Shown here one piece after another: positions 43,760 through 52,069 of a stretch of DNA of 64,000 bases. Made by a program: the position numbers and the translations under genes. The stretch is from RSA9 sp036381195. GTDB lineage: Bacteria; Gemmatimonadota; Gemmatimonadetes; Longimicrobiales; RSA9. The notes beneath the pieces were generated by a model. It did no database searches and was not told the DNA's origin. It worked only from the letters and a program-made list of their open reading frames with translations. How positions within the stretch are numbered: position 1 is the first letter of the stretch; every line of letters begins with the position of its first letter. The stretch covers positions 75,448 to 139,447 of the forward strand of contig DASVDH010000018.1 in the NCBI GenBank assembly GCA_036381195.1, written 5' to 3'.

Positions 43760-44191
43760 TCAACGCGGCGACTCCACCTCGAGACAGAGCCGGCAGCAGA
43801 GCGAGCCGCGCTCGGCGGCGGGCCGGAGCGCGTCCGCCGTGGCCCAGCGCCATGCGCGGTACTGCGTCACCCCCGGCGCGTGCTGCGGCACGCGCGGCTC
43901 GCCGCGGGCGATCCGCGCCTCGAAGAGCCGCATCTCGAGGCGGTACGCCGCGCGCTGCAGACTGCCGCGGTTCAGCTCCCGCCCAACCTCGAGCTCGACG
44001 CCGAGCTTCTCGCGTCCGGCGCGGCGCACGGCATCCTCCCCGCTCTCGCCCGGCCGGACCCGGCCCGCCGGCAGCCCCCAGGCATCGGGCAGGTCCGCAT
44101 CATCGGGCGGCCGCAGCACGACCAGCAGCTCGGCAGGAGCGCCCGGGCGCCTGATCACGAACGAGATGGTCGGGTGGACCGTGTCATCCAT
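43760..44191 (-). CDS. Nudix-family protein with a degenerate Nudix box
   Basis: 143 residues. The Nudix box spans 43-65 (GRVRPGESGEDAVRRAGREK). Of the consensus REUxEExGU, the first Glu of the EE pair is kept (Glu61), the second is Lys62, and the REU is RAG, so metal binding may be weakened or absent. Fold elements SFVIRRPGAPAELLVVLRPP and WGLPAGR are present. GAGG precedes the ATG at 44191; an ATG at 44197 is close. It may be a sensor or inactive member rather than a hydrolase. Divergent from the membrane-protein gene at 44313. A short TGAGGC/GCCTCA inverted repeat lies between it and the convergent BNR gene. Confidence 0.75.
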   Translation of the reverse strand: MDDTVHPTISFVIRRPGAPAELLVVLRPPDDADLPDAWGLPAGRVRPGESGEDAVRRAGREKLGVELEVGRELNRGSLQRAAYRLEMRLFEARIARGEPRVPQHAPGVTQYRAWRWATADALRPAAERGSLCCRLCLEVESPR

Positions 44192-44312
44192 TTGCATCCT
44201 CGACACTTTCGCGGAGCGGACGATGCATACCCGCAATCGGTACACTCCTTGCTGCCCCTTGATTCGGACCGGGCAGATGTGCGGTGGGATGTCCGTTCGC
44301 AAGGAGCAGTGA

Positions 44313-45101
44313 ATGGCAGCGCATGAGGAACGGGCCCGCCACGAGCCGGAGCGGCGGCCGGGACGGGCGCCGGCCTACCGGGTCGAGCGGGGAGAGGAGC
44401 GGGAGGTCGAGGTTTCGCCCGCGCTGCGGCGCCGCATGAGCTGGGGCGCGGTGTTCGCCGGGTTCATCGTCGCCATGGTGGTCCAGATGATCCTCACGCT
44501 CCTGGGCCTGGCGATCGGCCTGGGAGCGATCGACCTCACGACCGGGGACTTCAGCGGGCTGGGCACCGGCGCCGCGATCTGGGCCGGGCTCACCGCGCTG
44601 ATCTCGCTGTTCGTGGGCGGGCTGGTGGCCGGGTACCTTGCGGGCCGGCTCACGCGCGGGAACGGCATGCTCCACGGCGTGCTGGTCTGGGGGCTGACGA
44701 TGCTGCTCACGACCTTCGCGCTGACCTCCGGCCTGGGCACGCTGCTCGGCGGCGTGTTCTCGGTCACGGGTCAGGCGGTCTCCGGGCTGGTCGGCACGGC
44801 GGGCCAGCTCGGCGCGGCGGCGGTCCAGCGGCCGGGCGGCGTGCCGACCTCGGAGCAGGAGGTCATCCAACTGCTCCAGCGCCGCGGCCTCTCGCAGCAG
44901 GAGGCCCAGGCGACGGTGAACGACCTCCGCCAGACGGGCGTGCAGATCGGGCAGCAAGTGCAGCAGGTGCAGCGGCAAGCGCCGCAGGTCGCGACGCAGG
45001 TGGCCGGCACGCTGTCCACTGCCCTCTGGATCACGCTCCTCGTCGCGGTGCTCTCGCTGGCCGCCGCGGTGGCGGGCGCCGCGATCACGGCGCGGTCATA
45101 G
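44313..45101 (+). CDS. Membrane protein of unknown function
   Basis: 262 residues. An Arg/Glu-rich cytoplasmic start (about 1-40) precedes four membrane helices: MSWGAVFAGFIVAMVVQMIL, AAIWAGLTALISLFVGGLVAGYLAG, MLHGVLVWGLTMLLTTFAL and a last one at ALWITLLVAVLSLAAAVAGA. A helical, Gln-rich segment (SEQEVIQLLQRRGLSQQEAQ and IGQQVQQVQRQA) sits between helices 3 and 4. The family is a widespread one of unknown function, so none is assigned. AAGGAG precedes the ATG at 44313. It forms a divergent pair with the Nudix gene. Confidence 0.7.
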   Translation: MAAHEERARHEPERRPGRAPAYRVERGEEREVEVSPALRRRMSWGAVFAGFIVAMVVQMILTLLGLAIGLGAIDLTTGDFSGLGTGAAIWAGLTALISLFVGGLVAGYLAGRLTRGNGMLHGVLVWGLTMLLTTFALTSGLGTLLGGVFSVTGQAVSGLVGTAGQLGAAAVQRPGGVPTSEQEVIQLLQRRGLSQQEAQATVNDLRQTGVQIGQQVQQVQRQAPQVATQVAGTLSTALWITLLVAVLSLAAAVAGAAITARS

Positions 45102-45133
45102 CAGCAGGGCTGGCCCCGCTCGGCAAGCGCGCT

Positions 45134-45164
45134 GCGGGGCGCCTCATCGGCCGGGGCGCCCCGC
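45134..45164. terminator. GC hairpin between convergent genes
   Basis: 10-bp perfect stem GCGGGGCGCC (45134-45143)/GGCGCCCCGC (45155-45164) with an 11-base loop, between the membrane-protein gene and the ATL gene. No U tract. Confidence 0.45.
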
Positions 45165-45485
45165 TCCTCGTGTGCGGCCCGGGTTCCAGCCGAAGCGTCT
45201 CCAGTCCACGCGCCCGCGCGCATCGAAGCGGACGCCCTCTGCCCGCAGCAGCGCGCGCTGCCGCGCGGGAAGGTGATCCATCGCGCGGATCGAGATCTCG
45301 CCGCTGGCGTTGATCACGCGCCACCACGGCACGTCGGCGCCGTCCGGCAGCGCCGCCAGGGCCGCGCCCACGGCGCGCGCGGCGCGCGGCCGGCCCAGCA
45401 GCGCGGCGACGGCGCCGTAGCTCACGACCTTGCCTCGCGGCACGCGCCGCACCACCTCGTAGACCCGTCGGCTGAACTCCGTCAT
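45144..45485 (-). CDS. Alkyltransferase-like protein (ATL)
   Basis: 113 residues, the short MGMT-like domain. The methyl-acceptor motif PCHRV of O6-methylguanine methyltransferases is PWWRV here (Pro53-Val57), with Trp in place of the acceptor Cys. This is the hallmark of ATL proteins, which bind O6-alkylguanine lesions and recruit nucleotide-excision repair without removing the alkyl group. Other motifs kept: VPRGKVVSYGAVAALLG (helix-turn-helix) and INASGEIS. The family's Cys is not present elsewhere in the chain. Starts at the ATG at 45485. Confidence 0.9.
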   Translation of the reverse strand: MTEFSRRVYEVVRRVPRGKVVSYGAVAALLGRPRAARAVGAALAALPDGADVPWWRVINASGEISIRAMDHLPARQRALLRAEGVRFDARGRVDWRRFGWNPGRTRGAGRPGR

Positions 45486-45744
45486 GCCGGGATGATACCC
45501 GGCGGCCGGCGCGGCGGCCAGCGGCCCGATCCCGGCTGTCCACGCGAGTGGACGGAAATTTGTTCACGGACGGACGCGCCCGCGCTCCCGCGCCCCCTCT
45601 GGGACCCGTACCGCAAGTTGCGGCGCCGCCGGAGGTTCGCCATGTTGTTTCACGCTCCTGCACAGCGCGGCACCGGTGTTGCCCCAGGAGGCCGCGCTCG
45701 CGGGATCCTGACGGGGTTCGCCCCCAGTGAATGGAGGGTCGTCG

Positions 45745-46419
45745 ATGAACGGAGTCATCCGTAAGAGCACGGCGTGGGCGGCGGTGGCCGCGCTCGGCAC
45801 GGGCGCGCTCGCCGGCTGCGCGAGCTGGAGCAACACGGCCAAGGGCGCGGTCATCGGCGCTGCGGGCGGCGCGGCGGTCGGCGGGGCCATCGGCAAGGCG
45901 ACGGGCTCGACGGCGCGGGGCGCGATCATCGGCGCGGCGATCGGCGGCACGGCCGGCGCGCTGATCGGCCGGCGCATGGACCAGCAGGCCGAGCGGCTGG
46001 CGAAGAGCCTGCCCAACGCGAAGGTCGAACGGGTGGGCGAGGGGATCCTGGTGACGTTCGACAGCGGGATCCTGTTCGACTTCGATTCCGACGCGCTGCG
46101 GCCCGAGGCACGGACCAACCTGGCCAACCTGGCGCGCAGTCTCCAGGAATTCGACAAGACGAGCGTTCTGCTGGTCGGCCACACGGACGCCGTGGGCTCG
46201 GAGAGCTACAACCAGGGCCTGTCCGAGCGCCGCGCGAGCGCGGCGGCCAACTTCCTGATCTCCCAGGGCGTCGCGCGCGACCGCATCGCCGCGGTGGGCC
46301 GCGGCGAGCTGGAGCCCGTCGCATCCAACGACGACGAGTACGGCCGTCAACAGAACCGGCGCGTCGAGGTGGCGATCTACGCGAGCGACGCGCTGAAGCG
46401 GGAGGTGGGCGCGATCTGA
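45745..46419 (+). CDS. OmpA-family lipoprotein with glycine-zipper segment
   Basis: 224 residues. Lipobox ALGTGALAGC (Cys about 25). Residues 36-75 are a glycine-zipper (GAVIGAAGGAAVGGAIGKA) that may associate with membranes. The OmpA/Pal domain follows (about 95-215), with ILFDFDSDALRPEA and VGHTDAVGSESYNQGLSERRA, the peptidoglycan-binding core. It likely links the outer membrane to peptidoglycan. GGAGGG precedes the ATG at 45745 (a GTG 18 bases earlier is weaker). Followed by a strong terminator. Upstream lies a perfect inverted repeat, GTCCAC/GTGGAC, at 45538-45553. Confidence 0.9.
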   Translation: MNGVIRKSTAWAAVAALGTGALAGCASWSNTAKGAVIGAAGGAAVGGAIGKATGSTARGAIIGAAIGGTAGALIGRRMDQQAERLAKSLPNAKVERVGEGILVTFDSGILFDFDSDALRPEARTNLANLARSLQEFDKTSVLLVGHTDAVGSESYNQGLSERRASAAANFLISQGVARDRIAAVGRGELEPVASNDDEYGRQQNRRVEVAIYASDALKREVGAI

Positions 46420-46475
46420 GCGCCTGACTCCCCCACCACCCACCGCCCTCGCGCCGACGGTAGGCGGGGGGAGGA

Positions 46476-46520
46476 AACCGGAGGCGGAGACCCGTTCTTC
46501 CGCCCCGGTTTTTTTCTTTT
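46476..46520 (+). terminator. Intrinsic terminator after the OmpA-family gene
   Basis: An AACCGGAGGCGGA arm (46476 onward) pairs with TCCGCCCCGGTT (46499-46510), with one bulge and a short loop, followed by a T-rich run (46509-46520). It is the clearest Rho-independent terminator in the window. Confidence 0.8.
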
Positions 46521-46591
46521 CCTGCCCCCAGCCCCCGGGTGTGGAGCGGCGGCGGAACCGGAAGCCACCCCGATCCGTAGATCGTTTGACG

Positions 46592-47517
46592 ATGAACCCC
46601 ACATGCCGACTGCGCCCCGCCACCGCACTTCTCGGGCTCGCCGGCCCCGTGCTCGCCGGTGGGTGCGGGAACGTGGGAGAGCTGCGCGAGCACTTCCGCG
46701 GGGAGACGCCGCGCGAGACCTACGAGCACGCGCTCGGCGCCGCCGGGCTCATGGAGACGGCGCTCGGCCGGGACTGGCTCGCCGCGGCGGAGCGCGCGCT
46801 CGCCGAGCCGCACCGCATCCGACCGCCCTACCGGGAGGCGGGCTACCTGCCACCCGAGCAACCCGCGGCCATCGGCTATCTCCTCACGGCACGGCGAGGC
46901 CAGGAGATCACGGTGGAAATCGAGCTGCACGCGGACACCGCGGCGCTCGTCTTCATCGAGGCGTACCGGGTGCTGGACGACAGCGCGCGCACGCTGCGCC
47001 TCGTCGCCGCCGCGGACAGCCTGGCCCGGCGCGCCGAATTCGAGGCGAAGCGTGACGGAGACTACGTCGTCCGCATCCAGCCGGAGCTGCTGCGCGGCGG
47101 GCGGTACGCGCTCACCATCTCCGCCACCGGCTCGCTGGCCTTTCCGGTCGAGGGCGCGAGCCCGCACAGCATCGCGAGCCGCTTCGGCGCGCCGCGCGAC
47201 GGCGGGCGGCGGGAACACCACGGCGTCTGCGCCACACGGCGATGCGCGTCCTGACGGGCACCGGCACGTGGTCCCGCGTGCGGCTGCCGGATGGGACGGT
47301 CGGGTTCGTCCCAGGCAGGCTGCTCGAGCAAGCCGACGACGCGGTCGCCAGCGAGCGCGTCGAGACCACCCTCGCCCTGCGCTCCGTTCCCCGACCGGGC
47401 GCGATCGTGGTGGAAAGCATCGCGCCGGGCGCAGAAGTGCCGGTGCTGGGGCGGTTCGGAGAGTACCTGTTCGTGCAGGCGCCGGGCGGGCGAACGGGCT
47501 GGGTCGAGCTGAACTGA
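46592..47517 (+). pseudogene. Decayed lipoprotein of M23-peptidase/SH3 type
   Basis: Two pieces of one former gene in different frames. Piece 1 (46592-47254): lipoprotein signal (GPVLAGGC), then HADTAALVFIEAYRVLDD, RRAEFEAKRDGDYVVRIQPE and FGAPRDGGRREHHGV, the last being the M23 entry with the first metal His. The frame then breaks: the following VCATRRCAS ends at a stop. Piece 2 (47242-47517, the next frame): VLTGTGTWSRVRLPDG and VGFVPGRLLEQADD, a bacterial SH3 domain. The roughly 100 codons of peptidase core, with the HxH motif, are missing. An internal deletion with frameshift is the simplest explanation. The intact homologue would be an envelope peptidoglycan endopeptidase. Confidence 0.8.
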
Positions 47518-47636
47518 GCGGCCCGCGGCGAGCGCCGGCCCACGCCCCGCCGCCGGGCCGAGCGCCGGCGCTCCTCCCGCCCGATCCCGCCGCGCAACCC
47601 TGCGGCAACGCCGCGCTTGCCGCTCGCCCGCGGATC

Positions 47637-48230
47637 CTACCGGTACTCCTCCGGGATCGGGTTCCCCTCGACCTCCACGTCCCACGCGACGCTCGCGATC
47701 CACCAGCGCCCGGCCGTCCGCACGATCTGGAAGCTGTTGATGCCGCGGGCGACGGGCTCGCTGTCAGGGCTGCCCACGCGCGACTCGTAGGTGCTGAACA
47801 CGTGGGCCACGTTGCCGAAGCGCTCGGTGCGGTGCCACACCTCGCGCTCCCAGAACGCGCTCTCCCGGTAGAACATGCGCGCGACCGCGATGAACCGGTC
47901 CAGGTCCCACTGCCGGAGCACCTCCTCCTGCTGCCCGGCGCGCCGGTCGCCCCAGCGCGTCAGCAGGAAGCGCACGCCCGGGAGGAACAACGTGCGGAAC
48001 CGCGCCCAGTCCCGCTCCCCCTCCCGCTCGGCCGGCCCGGAAATGAGCCGGTAGACGGCCGCCACGATCGCCTCGGGGGAGGCGACGTCCTCCGGCCGGG
48101 CGGCAGGCAGCGCATCGAGCGCGATGACGGCGCCGCGCTGCTGCGGGTCCGCCGTTTCCCTCGACGGCCCCGGAGCCGCGTCCGCGGATTGCGGGCGGCC
48201 CGGGCCTCGGTCCGGGCGGGGTTCGGGCAT
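47637..48230 (-). CDS. NTF2/SnoaL-like protein of unknown function
   Basis: 197 residues. The core from SPEAIVAAVYRLISGP to the C terminus (about 50-195) fits the NTF2-like fold: FRTLFLPGVRFLLTRWGD, FYRESAFWEREVWHRTERFGNVAHVFSTYESR and INSFQIVRTAGRWWIASVAWDVE. NTF2-like proteins are small isomerase, hydratase or binding domains; no active site is assigned. The N-terminal 45 residues are Pro/Arg-rich and low-complexity. The ATG at 48230 is a conservative choice; an ATG at 48278 gives 16 extra basic residues. A single gene, divergent from ThiI. Confidence 0.7.
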   Translation of the reverse strand: MPEPRPDRGPGRPQSADAAPGPSRETADPQQRGAVIALDALPAARPEDVASPEAIVAAVYRLISGPAEREGERDWARFRTLFLPGVRFLLTRWGDRRAGQQEEVLRQWDLDRFIAVARMFYRESAFWEREVWHRTERFGNVAHVFSTYESRVGSPDSEPVARGINSFQIVRTAGRWWIASVAWDVEVEGNPIPEEYR

Positions 48231-48767
48231 GGCGTGCTTGCGCCGGCGATCCCGGCGGCCGCGGCGGCGGGCGCTCATCGGCCGCGCGCCGGCCGCGGCC
48301 CGGCGACGGGCGCGGGGCTCGCGATTGCCGGGCCAGTGGAGACGCCGACGATCATACTGGAGGAGTCGATCGCGGTGGGCCGCGCCCGGTGCGGCGGCGC
48401 AGCCGGCACCCGCCGCGTCGCGCACCCCGCGGGCACGAGGGTCGCCGGCGCGGCGGCGGGCGCGTGAAAAGGCGAGATCGTCCGGTCCATCGGTCCCTCC
48501 GGTCGACGGGCACGGGGCGATCCGGGGAGCGTTCGGGGGCTTTCCATAAGGGTAACGCGATCCGGCGCCCGGCGGGAGGGCAAGGGGCCGGCCCCCCGGC
48601 GAGCCACACCGCCTGGTCCCTGCCGCTGGGGCCTGGTGCCGTGGGCCGCGCCGCCGGCGCTGTGCTTCCACCCCTTCCTCGCCGCCAGGGGCCCGGCCGG
48701 GCTGGCAGAGCCGCTCCGCCTCGCGAGCCCTTCCCTCCCCCTGCACGCCCGGCTACCTTCGCTTGTC
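48231..48767. other. 537-bp divergent intergenic region
   Basis: Between the NTF2-like and ThiI genes. High GC with no protein-like frame. A TACCTT box at 48754-48759 may serve ThiI, whose start is nine bases further. No riboswitch or RNA gene is recognised. Confidence 0.5.
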
Positions 48768-50270
48768 ATGACGGAAGGCCGAAACGTCTCGCATGATGCG
48801 GAGACGCTCCTGCTCGTCCGCCTCGCCGCCGAGCTGGCGATCAAGTCGCGGCGCACGCGCGCGGGCTTCCAGCGCCGGCTGCTCGGCAACCTTCGCGATG
48901 CGCTGCGCACCACCGGCGCGCCGTTCCGCGTGGAGCCCTCGTGGGGCCGCGTTTGGGTGCGCACCCGGTCCGCCGAGTCGCTCGCCGTGCTGCCGCGCGT
49001 GTTCGGCGTGAGCTCGCTCTCGCCGGTCGACGTCGTCGTTCCCGCGGACCTGGACGCGATCGTGTCCGCGGGCGAGGCGGCGTTCCGGGAGCAGGTGCGA
49101 GGGAAGACGTTCGCGGTGCGCGCCCGGCGCACCGGCCGCCACCCGTTCTCCTCGCAGGACATCCACATCCAGCTCGGCGCCGCGCTGAACCGCTACGCCC
49201 GGGTGGACCTGGACCACCCGGACGTGACGGTGCACGTCGAGGTGCGCGAGAACGAGGCGTACCTCTTCACCCGCTGGCTGCCGGGCGCCGGTGGGCTGCC
49301 GCTGGGCGTGGAAGGCAACGCGGTCGCACTGATCTCGGGCGGCTACGACTCCGCGGTCGCGGCGTGGCTCATGCTCAAGCGCGGCATTGCGCTGGACTAC
49401 GTCTTCTGCAACCTCGGCGGCGATGCGTACGAGCGCGCCGTGGTGCAGGTCGCGAAGGTGCTGGCGGACGACTGGAGCTTCGGCACGCGGCCGCGGCTGC
49501 ACGTGGTGCCGTTTGGCGCGGTCGTGGATGAGATGCGCGCGAAGTCGAAGGCGAGCTACTGGCAGGTCGTGCTCAAGCGGCTGATGTACCGCGCGGCGAC
49601 GCGCGTGGGCGCGGAGCTGGACGCGCAGGCCATCGTGACGGGCGAGGCGGTCGGGCAGGTCTCGTCCCAGACGCTGAGCAACCTGCGCGCGATCGAGCCC
49701 GCGGCGGACCTGCCCGTCTTCCGCCCGCTGCTCGGCTTCGACAAGGAAGAGATCATCGCTCGCGCGCGTGGGATCGGCACCGCGTCGCTGTCCGAGCAGG
49801 TGAAGGAGTACTGCGCGATCGCGCCGGGTCATCCCGTGACGGCCGCGCGCGTGGAGGCCGTCGCCGCCGAGGAGGCGAAGCTGGATCTGTCCGTGCTCGA
49901 CCGGGCGGTCTCCGAGCGCAAGGTGCTGGACCTCCGCTCCCTGAGTCCGACGGACCTCGTCGCCCCCTATCTGTTCGCGGCGGACATCCCCGAGGGCGCG
50001 CGCGTCTTCGACTGCCGGACGGAGTCGCAGTACCGCGCGTGGCACTTGCCCGGCGCAGAGCACCGCGACGAGTACGACCTGCTCCAGCAGTTCAGGGAGC
50101 TGGACCGGGACCGGACGTACATCCTGTACTGCCAGCACGGGATCCAGACGGCGTACATCGCGGAGAAGATGCAGCGCGCCGGCTACGAGGCGTACTCGTT
50201 CAGGGGCGGCGTGCGGGGCGTGATGAAGTGGGCGGAGGAGCGGGGACTGCTGCCGAAGGGGCTGCGCTGA
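48768..50270 (+). CDS. thiI: tRNA 4-thiouridine synthetase with rhodanese domain
   Basis: 500 residues. N-terminal ferredoxin-like and THUMP regions (about 10-170, with AELAIKSRRTRAGFQRRLL), PP-loop ATP motif ISGGYDSAVAAW at 189-200, Cys349 in KEYCAIAP and a C-terminal rhodanese domain (about 400-498) with Cys455 in YCQHGIQTA. In Escherichia coli ThiI the matching cysteines (Cys344, Cys456) form the disulfide and persulfide used to move sulfur to U8 of tRNA and to thiamine precursors. Both are kept. The start at 48768 is the first ATG that gives the normal N terminus. The gene stands alone. Confidence 0.95.
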   Translation: MTEGRNVSHDAETLLLVRLAAELAIKSRRTRAGFQRRLLGNLRDALRTTGAPFRVEPSWGRVWVRTRSAESLAVLPRVFGVSSLSPVDVVVPADLDAIVSAGEAAFREQVRGKTFAVRARRTGRHPFSSQDIHIQLGAALNRYARVDLDHPDVTVHVEVRENEAYLFTRWLPGAGGLPLGVEGNAVALISGGYDSAVAAWLMLKRGIALDYVFCNLGGDAYERAVVQVAKVLADDWSFGTRPRLHVVPFGAVVDEMRAKSKASYWQVVLKRLMYRAATRVGAELDAQAIVTGEAVGQVSSQTLSNLRAIEPAADLPVFRPLLGFDKEEIIARARGIGTASLSEQVKEYCAIAPGHPVTAARVEAVAAEEAKLDLSVLDRAVSERKVLDLRSLSPTDLVAPYLFAADIPEGARVFDCRTESQYRAWHLPGAEHRDEYDLLQQFRELDRDRTYILYCQHGIQTAYIAEKMQRAGYEAYSFRGGVRGVMKWAEERGLLPKGLR

Positions 50271-50384
50271 CCGCCCGGCGCCGGGGTCGGCTTGCATGCC
50301 GCGGGGGCCCGGCCCACGGCGCCCCGCCGCTCCGCGTCAGCCGATGACCCGCGGCCGCAGCGCGCGCCATCCACGGGCCGCCCG

Positions 50385-51389
50385 TCACGCCGCCTCCCGC
50401 CGTTCCTCCGCCCAGCGCAGCACGACCTTGCCGAACACCTTCCCTTCCTCGAGCAGGCGGTGGCCTTCCCGGACTTCTTCCGCCGGCAGCACGCGATCCA
50501 GCACGGGCCGGATCCGTTGCTGCTCGAAGAGCGGCAGCGCATGGTGCGCGAACGCGCGCGTGGCGGCGATCTTCTCCTCCAGCGGCCGCGCCCGCAGCGT
50601 GGTGCCCTCGATGCTCAGCCGCTTCGTCATCACGATCCGCATGTCCAGCTCGGCGCGCGAGCCGGCGACCGTGCCGACGAAGACGAGCCGGCCACGGCTC
50701 GCGAGCGCGCGCAGGTTCTGCTCGAGGTAGGCGGCGCCGACGAGGTCGAGCACGGCGTCCACGCCCGCGCCGCCGGTGAACGCGAGCGCGGCGTCCGCGA
50801 AGCCGTCGCGGGTCGTGTCCACGCCGAGGTCGAGGCCGAGCGACGTCGCCCGCTGCAGCTTCCACGCGGAGCGGGACGTGCCGATGACGCGCGCGCCGGC
50901 GGCCTTCGCGAGCTGGAGCGCCGCGGTGCCGACGCCGCTGCCCACGGCGTGGACCAGCAACGTCTCGCCGAGCGCGAGCCCGAGGCGGGTGAACAGCGCG
51001 TCGTGCGCGGTGATGAACGCTTCCGGGATGCCGGCGGCCTCGTCCAGCGAGAGCGGTTCCGGCACGGCGACCGCCTCGCGTTCGTGCACGACGACGGCCT
51101 CCGCGCACCCGCCGCCGCCCACCAGCCCCATCACGCGGTCGCCGGGCTTCCAGAGCCGCGCGTCGGGCCCCACCGCATCCACCACGCCGGCGTACTCGAG
51201 CCCCGGAACGTCCGCGGGCCAGCCGGGCGGCGCGGGGTAGCGGCCGCGACGCTGGAGCAGGTCCGCGCGGTTGAGGCCGGATGCGTACACGCGCACGCGG
51301 ACCTGGCCCGGCCCGGGCTCCGGCTCGGGCACGTCCCGCAGCTCCAGCACCTCCGGTCCGCCGGGGGCGGTGATGACGACGGCGCGCAC
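50385..51389 (-). CDS. NADPH:quinone oxidoreductase (zeta-crystallin/PIG3-type)
   Basis: 334 residues, GTG start inferred. Typical phrases: VYASGLNRADLLQRRGRYPA (PIG3 signature), VPGLEYAGVVDAVGPDARL, VMGLVGGGGCAE, LVHAVGSGVGTAALQLAKA (nucleotide-binding) and GRLVFVGTVAGSRAELD. It is a medium-chain zinc-free reductase that reduces quinones or enoyl substrates with NADPH. The start is uncertain: no ATG, and the GTG at 51389 begins the conserved VRAVVITAPGG; a TTG nine bases upstream is possible. No partner gene. Confidence 0.88.
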   Translation of the reverse strand: MRAVVITAPGGPEVLELRDVPEPEPGPGQVRVRVYASGLNRADLLQRRGRYPAPPGWPADVPGLEYAGVVDAVGPDARLWKPGDRVMGLVGGGGCAEAVVVHEREAVAVPEPLSLDEAAGIPEAFITAHDALFTRLGLALGETLLVHAVGSGVGTAALQLAKAAGARVIGTSRSAWKLQRATSLGLDLGVDTTRDGFADAALAFTGGAGVDAVLDLVGAAYLEQNLRALASRGRLVFVGTVAGSRAELDMRIVMTKRLSIEGTTLRARPLEEKIAATRAFAHHALPLFEQQRIRPVLDRVLPAEEVREGHRLLEEGKVFGKVVLRWAEERREAA

Positions 51390-51483
51390 GGCCGACAATG
51401 TCAGGGCTCGCGGGCGGCGTGGCAACGGTCGCGGGGACCGGACGCGCCCCACCCGCGCGAGCGGCCGGAACGGGCGCAGATGC

Positions 51484-51660
51484 CTACCGGAAGAACAGCA
51501 GGCTCACCGCCGCGACCAGGAAGATGGCGAGGAACATGAGTAGGTAGAGCACCGCCGAACAGCCGGCGAAGCGCACGGCCCAGAACAGGCAGCCGCGCGC
51601 GTCGAGGGGCTCGTCCGTGTGCTCCGCGGCCGCAGGGCGGCGAGAGAGGCGCTCGGTCAG
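51484..51660 (-). CDS. Possible small membrane protein
   Basis: 58 residues from a CTG at 51660, with no better start. After a charged N terminus, the C-terminal 35 residues form one hydrophobic helix (GCSAVLYLLMFLAIFLVAAV) ending LLFFR. It overlaps the end of the GlsB/YeaQ gene by 4 bp. No family is recognised; non-ATG start and short length leave it doubtful. Confidence 0.35.
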   Translation of the reverse strand: MTERLSRRPAAAEHTDEPLDARGCLFWAVRFAGCSAVLYLLMFLAIFLVAAVSLLFFR

Positions 51661-51926
51661 ACGGCCTTGCGCGCCATGAAGTGGTAGAGATAGGAGAAGA
51701 AGAGCGCGCCGAGGGCCGCGCCCAGGATCCCGCCCAGCCGGAGCGGGACCGGATTGTGGAAAATGTACGCCGACGTGCCGAGCATGCCGCCGATGAAGGC
51801 GCCGAATACACCGAACAGCAGCGTGAGCAGAGCCGTGGTGCCCGCGGCGCGATAGGTGGCCCGGGCCGCAACGCCGGCGATGAGGCCGATCGCCAGCCAG
51901 AGCAGGAAGCCAGTGACGAATTCCAT
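51657..51926 (-). CDS. GlsB/YeaQ/YmgE family membrane protein
   Basis: 89 residues with three membrane helices. Family phrases: FLLWLAIGLIAGVAARATYR, TLLFGVFGAFIGGMLG and LGGILGAALGALFFSYLYHF, with Gly motifs in each. The family is a stress-response transglycosylase-associated membrane protein of unknown biochemical role. ATG at 51926. The region between it and the divergent aldo/keto reductase at 52070 is short (143 bp) and contains that gene's promoter. Confidence 0.85.
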   Translation of the reverse strand: MEFVTGFLLWLAIGLIAGVAARATYRAAGTTALLTLLFGVFGAFIGGMLGTSAYIFHNPVPLRLGGILGAALGALFFSYLYHFMARKAV

Positions 51927-52012
51927 AGCGAATCGATATAGTGGGTGAGAAGCGTGACCGCAAGGGGGAGGGCGCCGCCGCGTGCTGCGCGTGGGCGCCC
52001 AGGGCGGCCCCA

Positions 52013-52040
52013 TTGACTTCCGCGTCCGCGTGCCTACTTT
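52013..52040 (+). promoter_or_regulatory. Predicted promoter of the aldo/keto reductase gene
   Basis: TTGACT at 52013-52018, 16 bp, TACTTT at 52035-52040. The start codon is at 52070. Confidence 0.5.
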
Positions 52041-52069
52041 GGCGGCCCGCTTCGCCACCAGAGGTGTCC

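Noticed and set aside
45642..45764. Short plus-strand frame (41 codons) with GGAGG before its ATG, just before the OmpA gene
   Set aside because: It overlaps the OmpA start and has codon use unlike neighbours and no family, so it is not called.
48275..48487. Minus-strand frame upstream of the NTF2-like gene that could add an N-terminal export signal
   Set aside because: It is in another frame, Pro/Ala-rich and has no ribosome-binding site; a frameshift would be needed.
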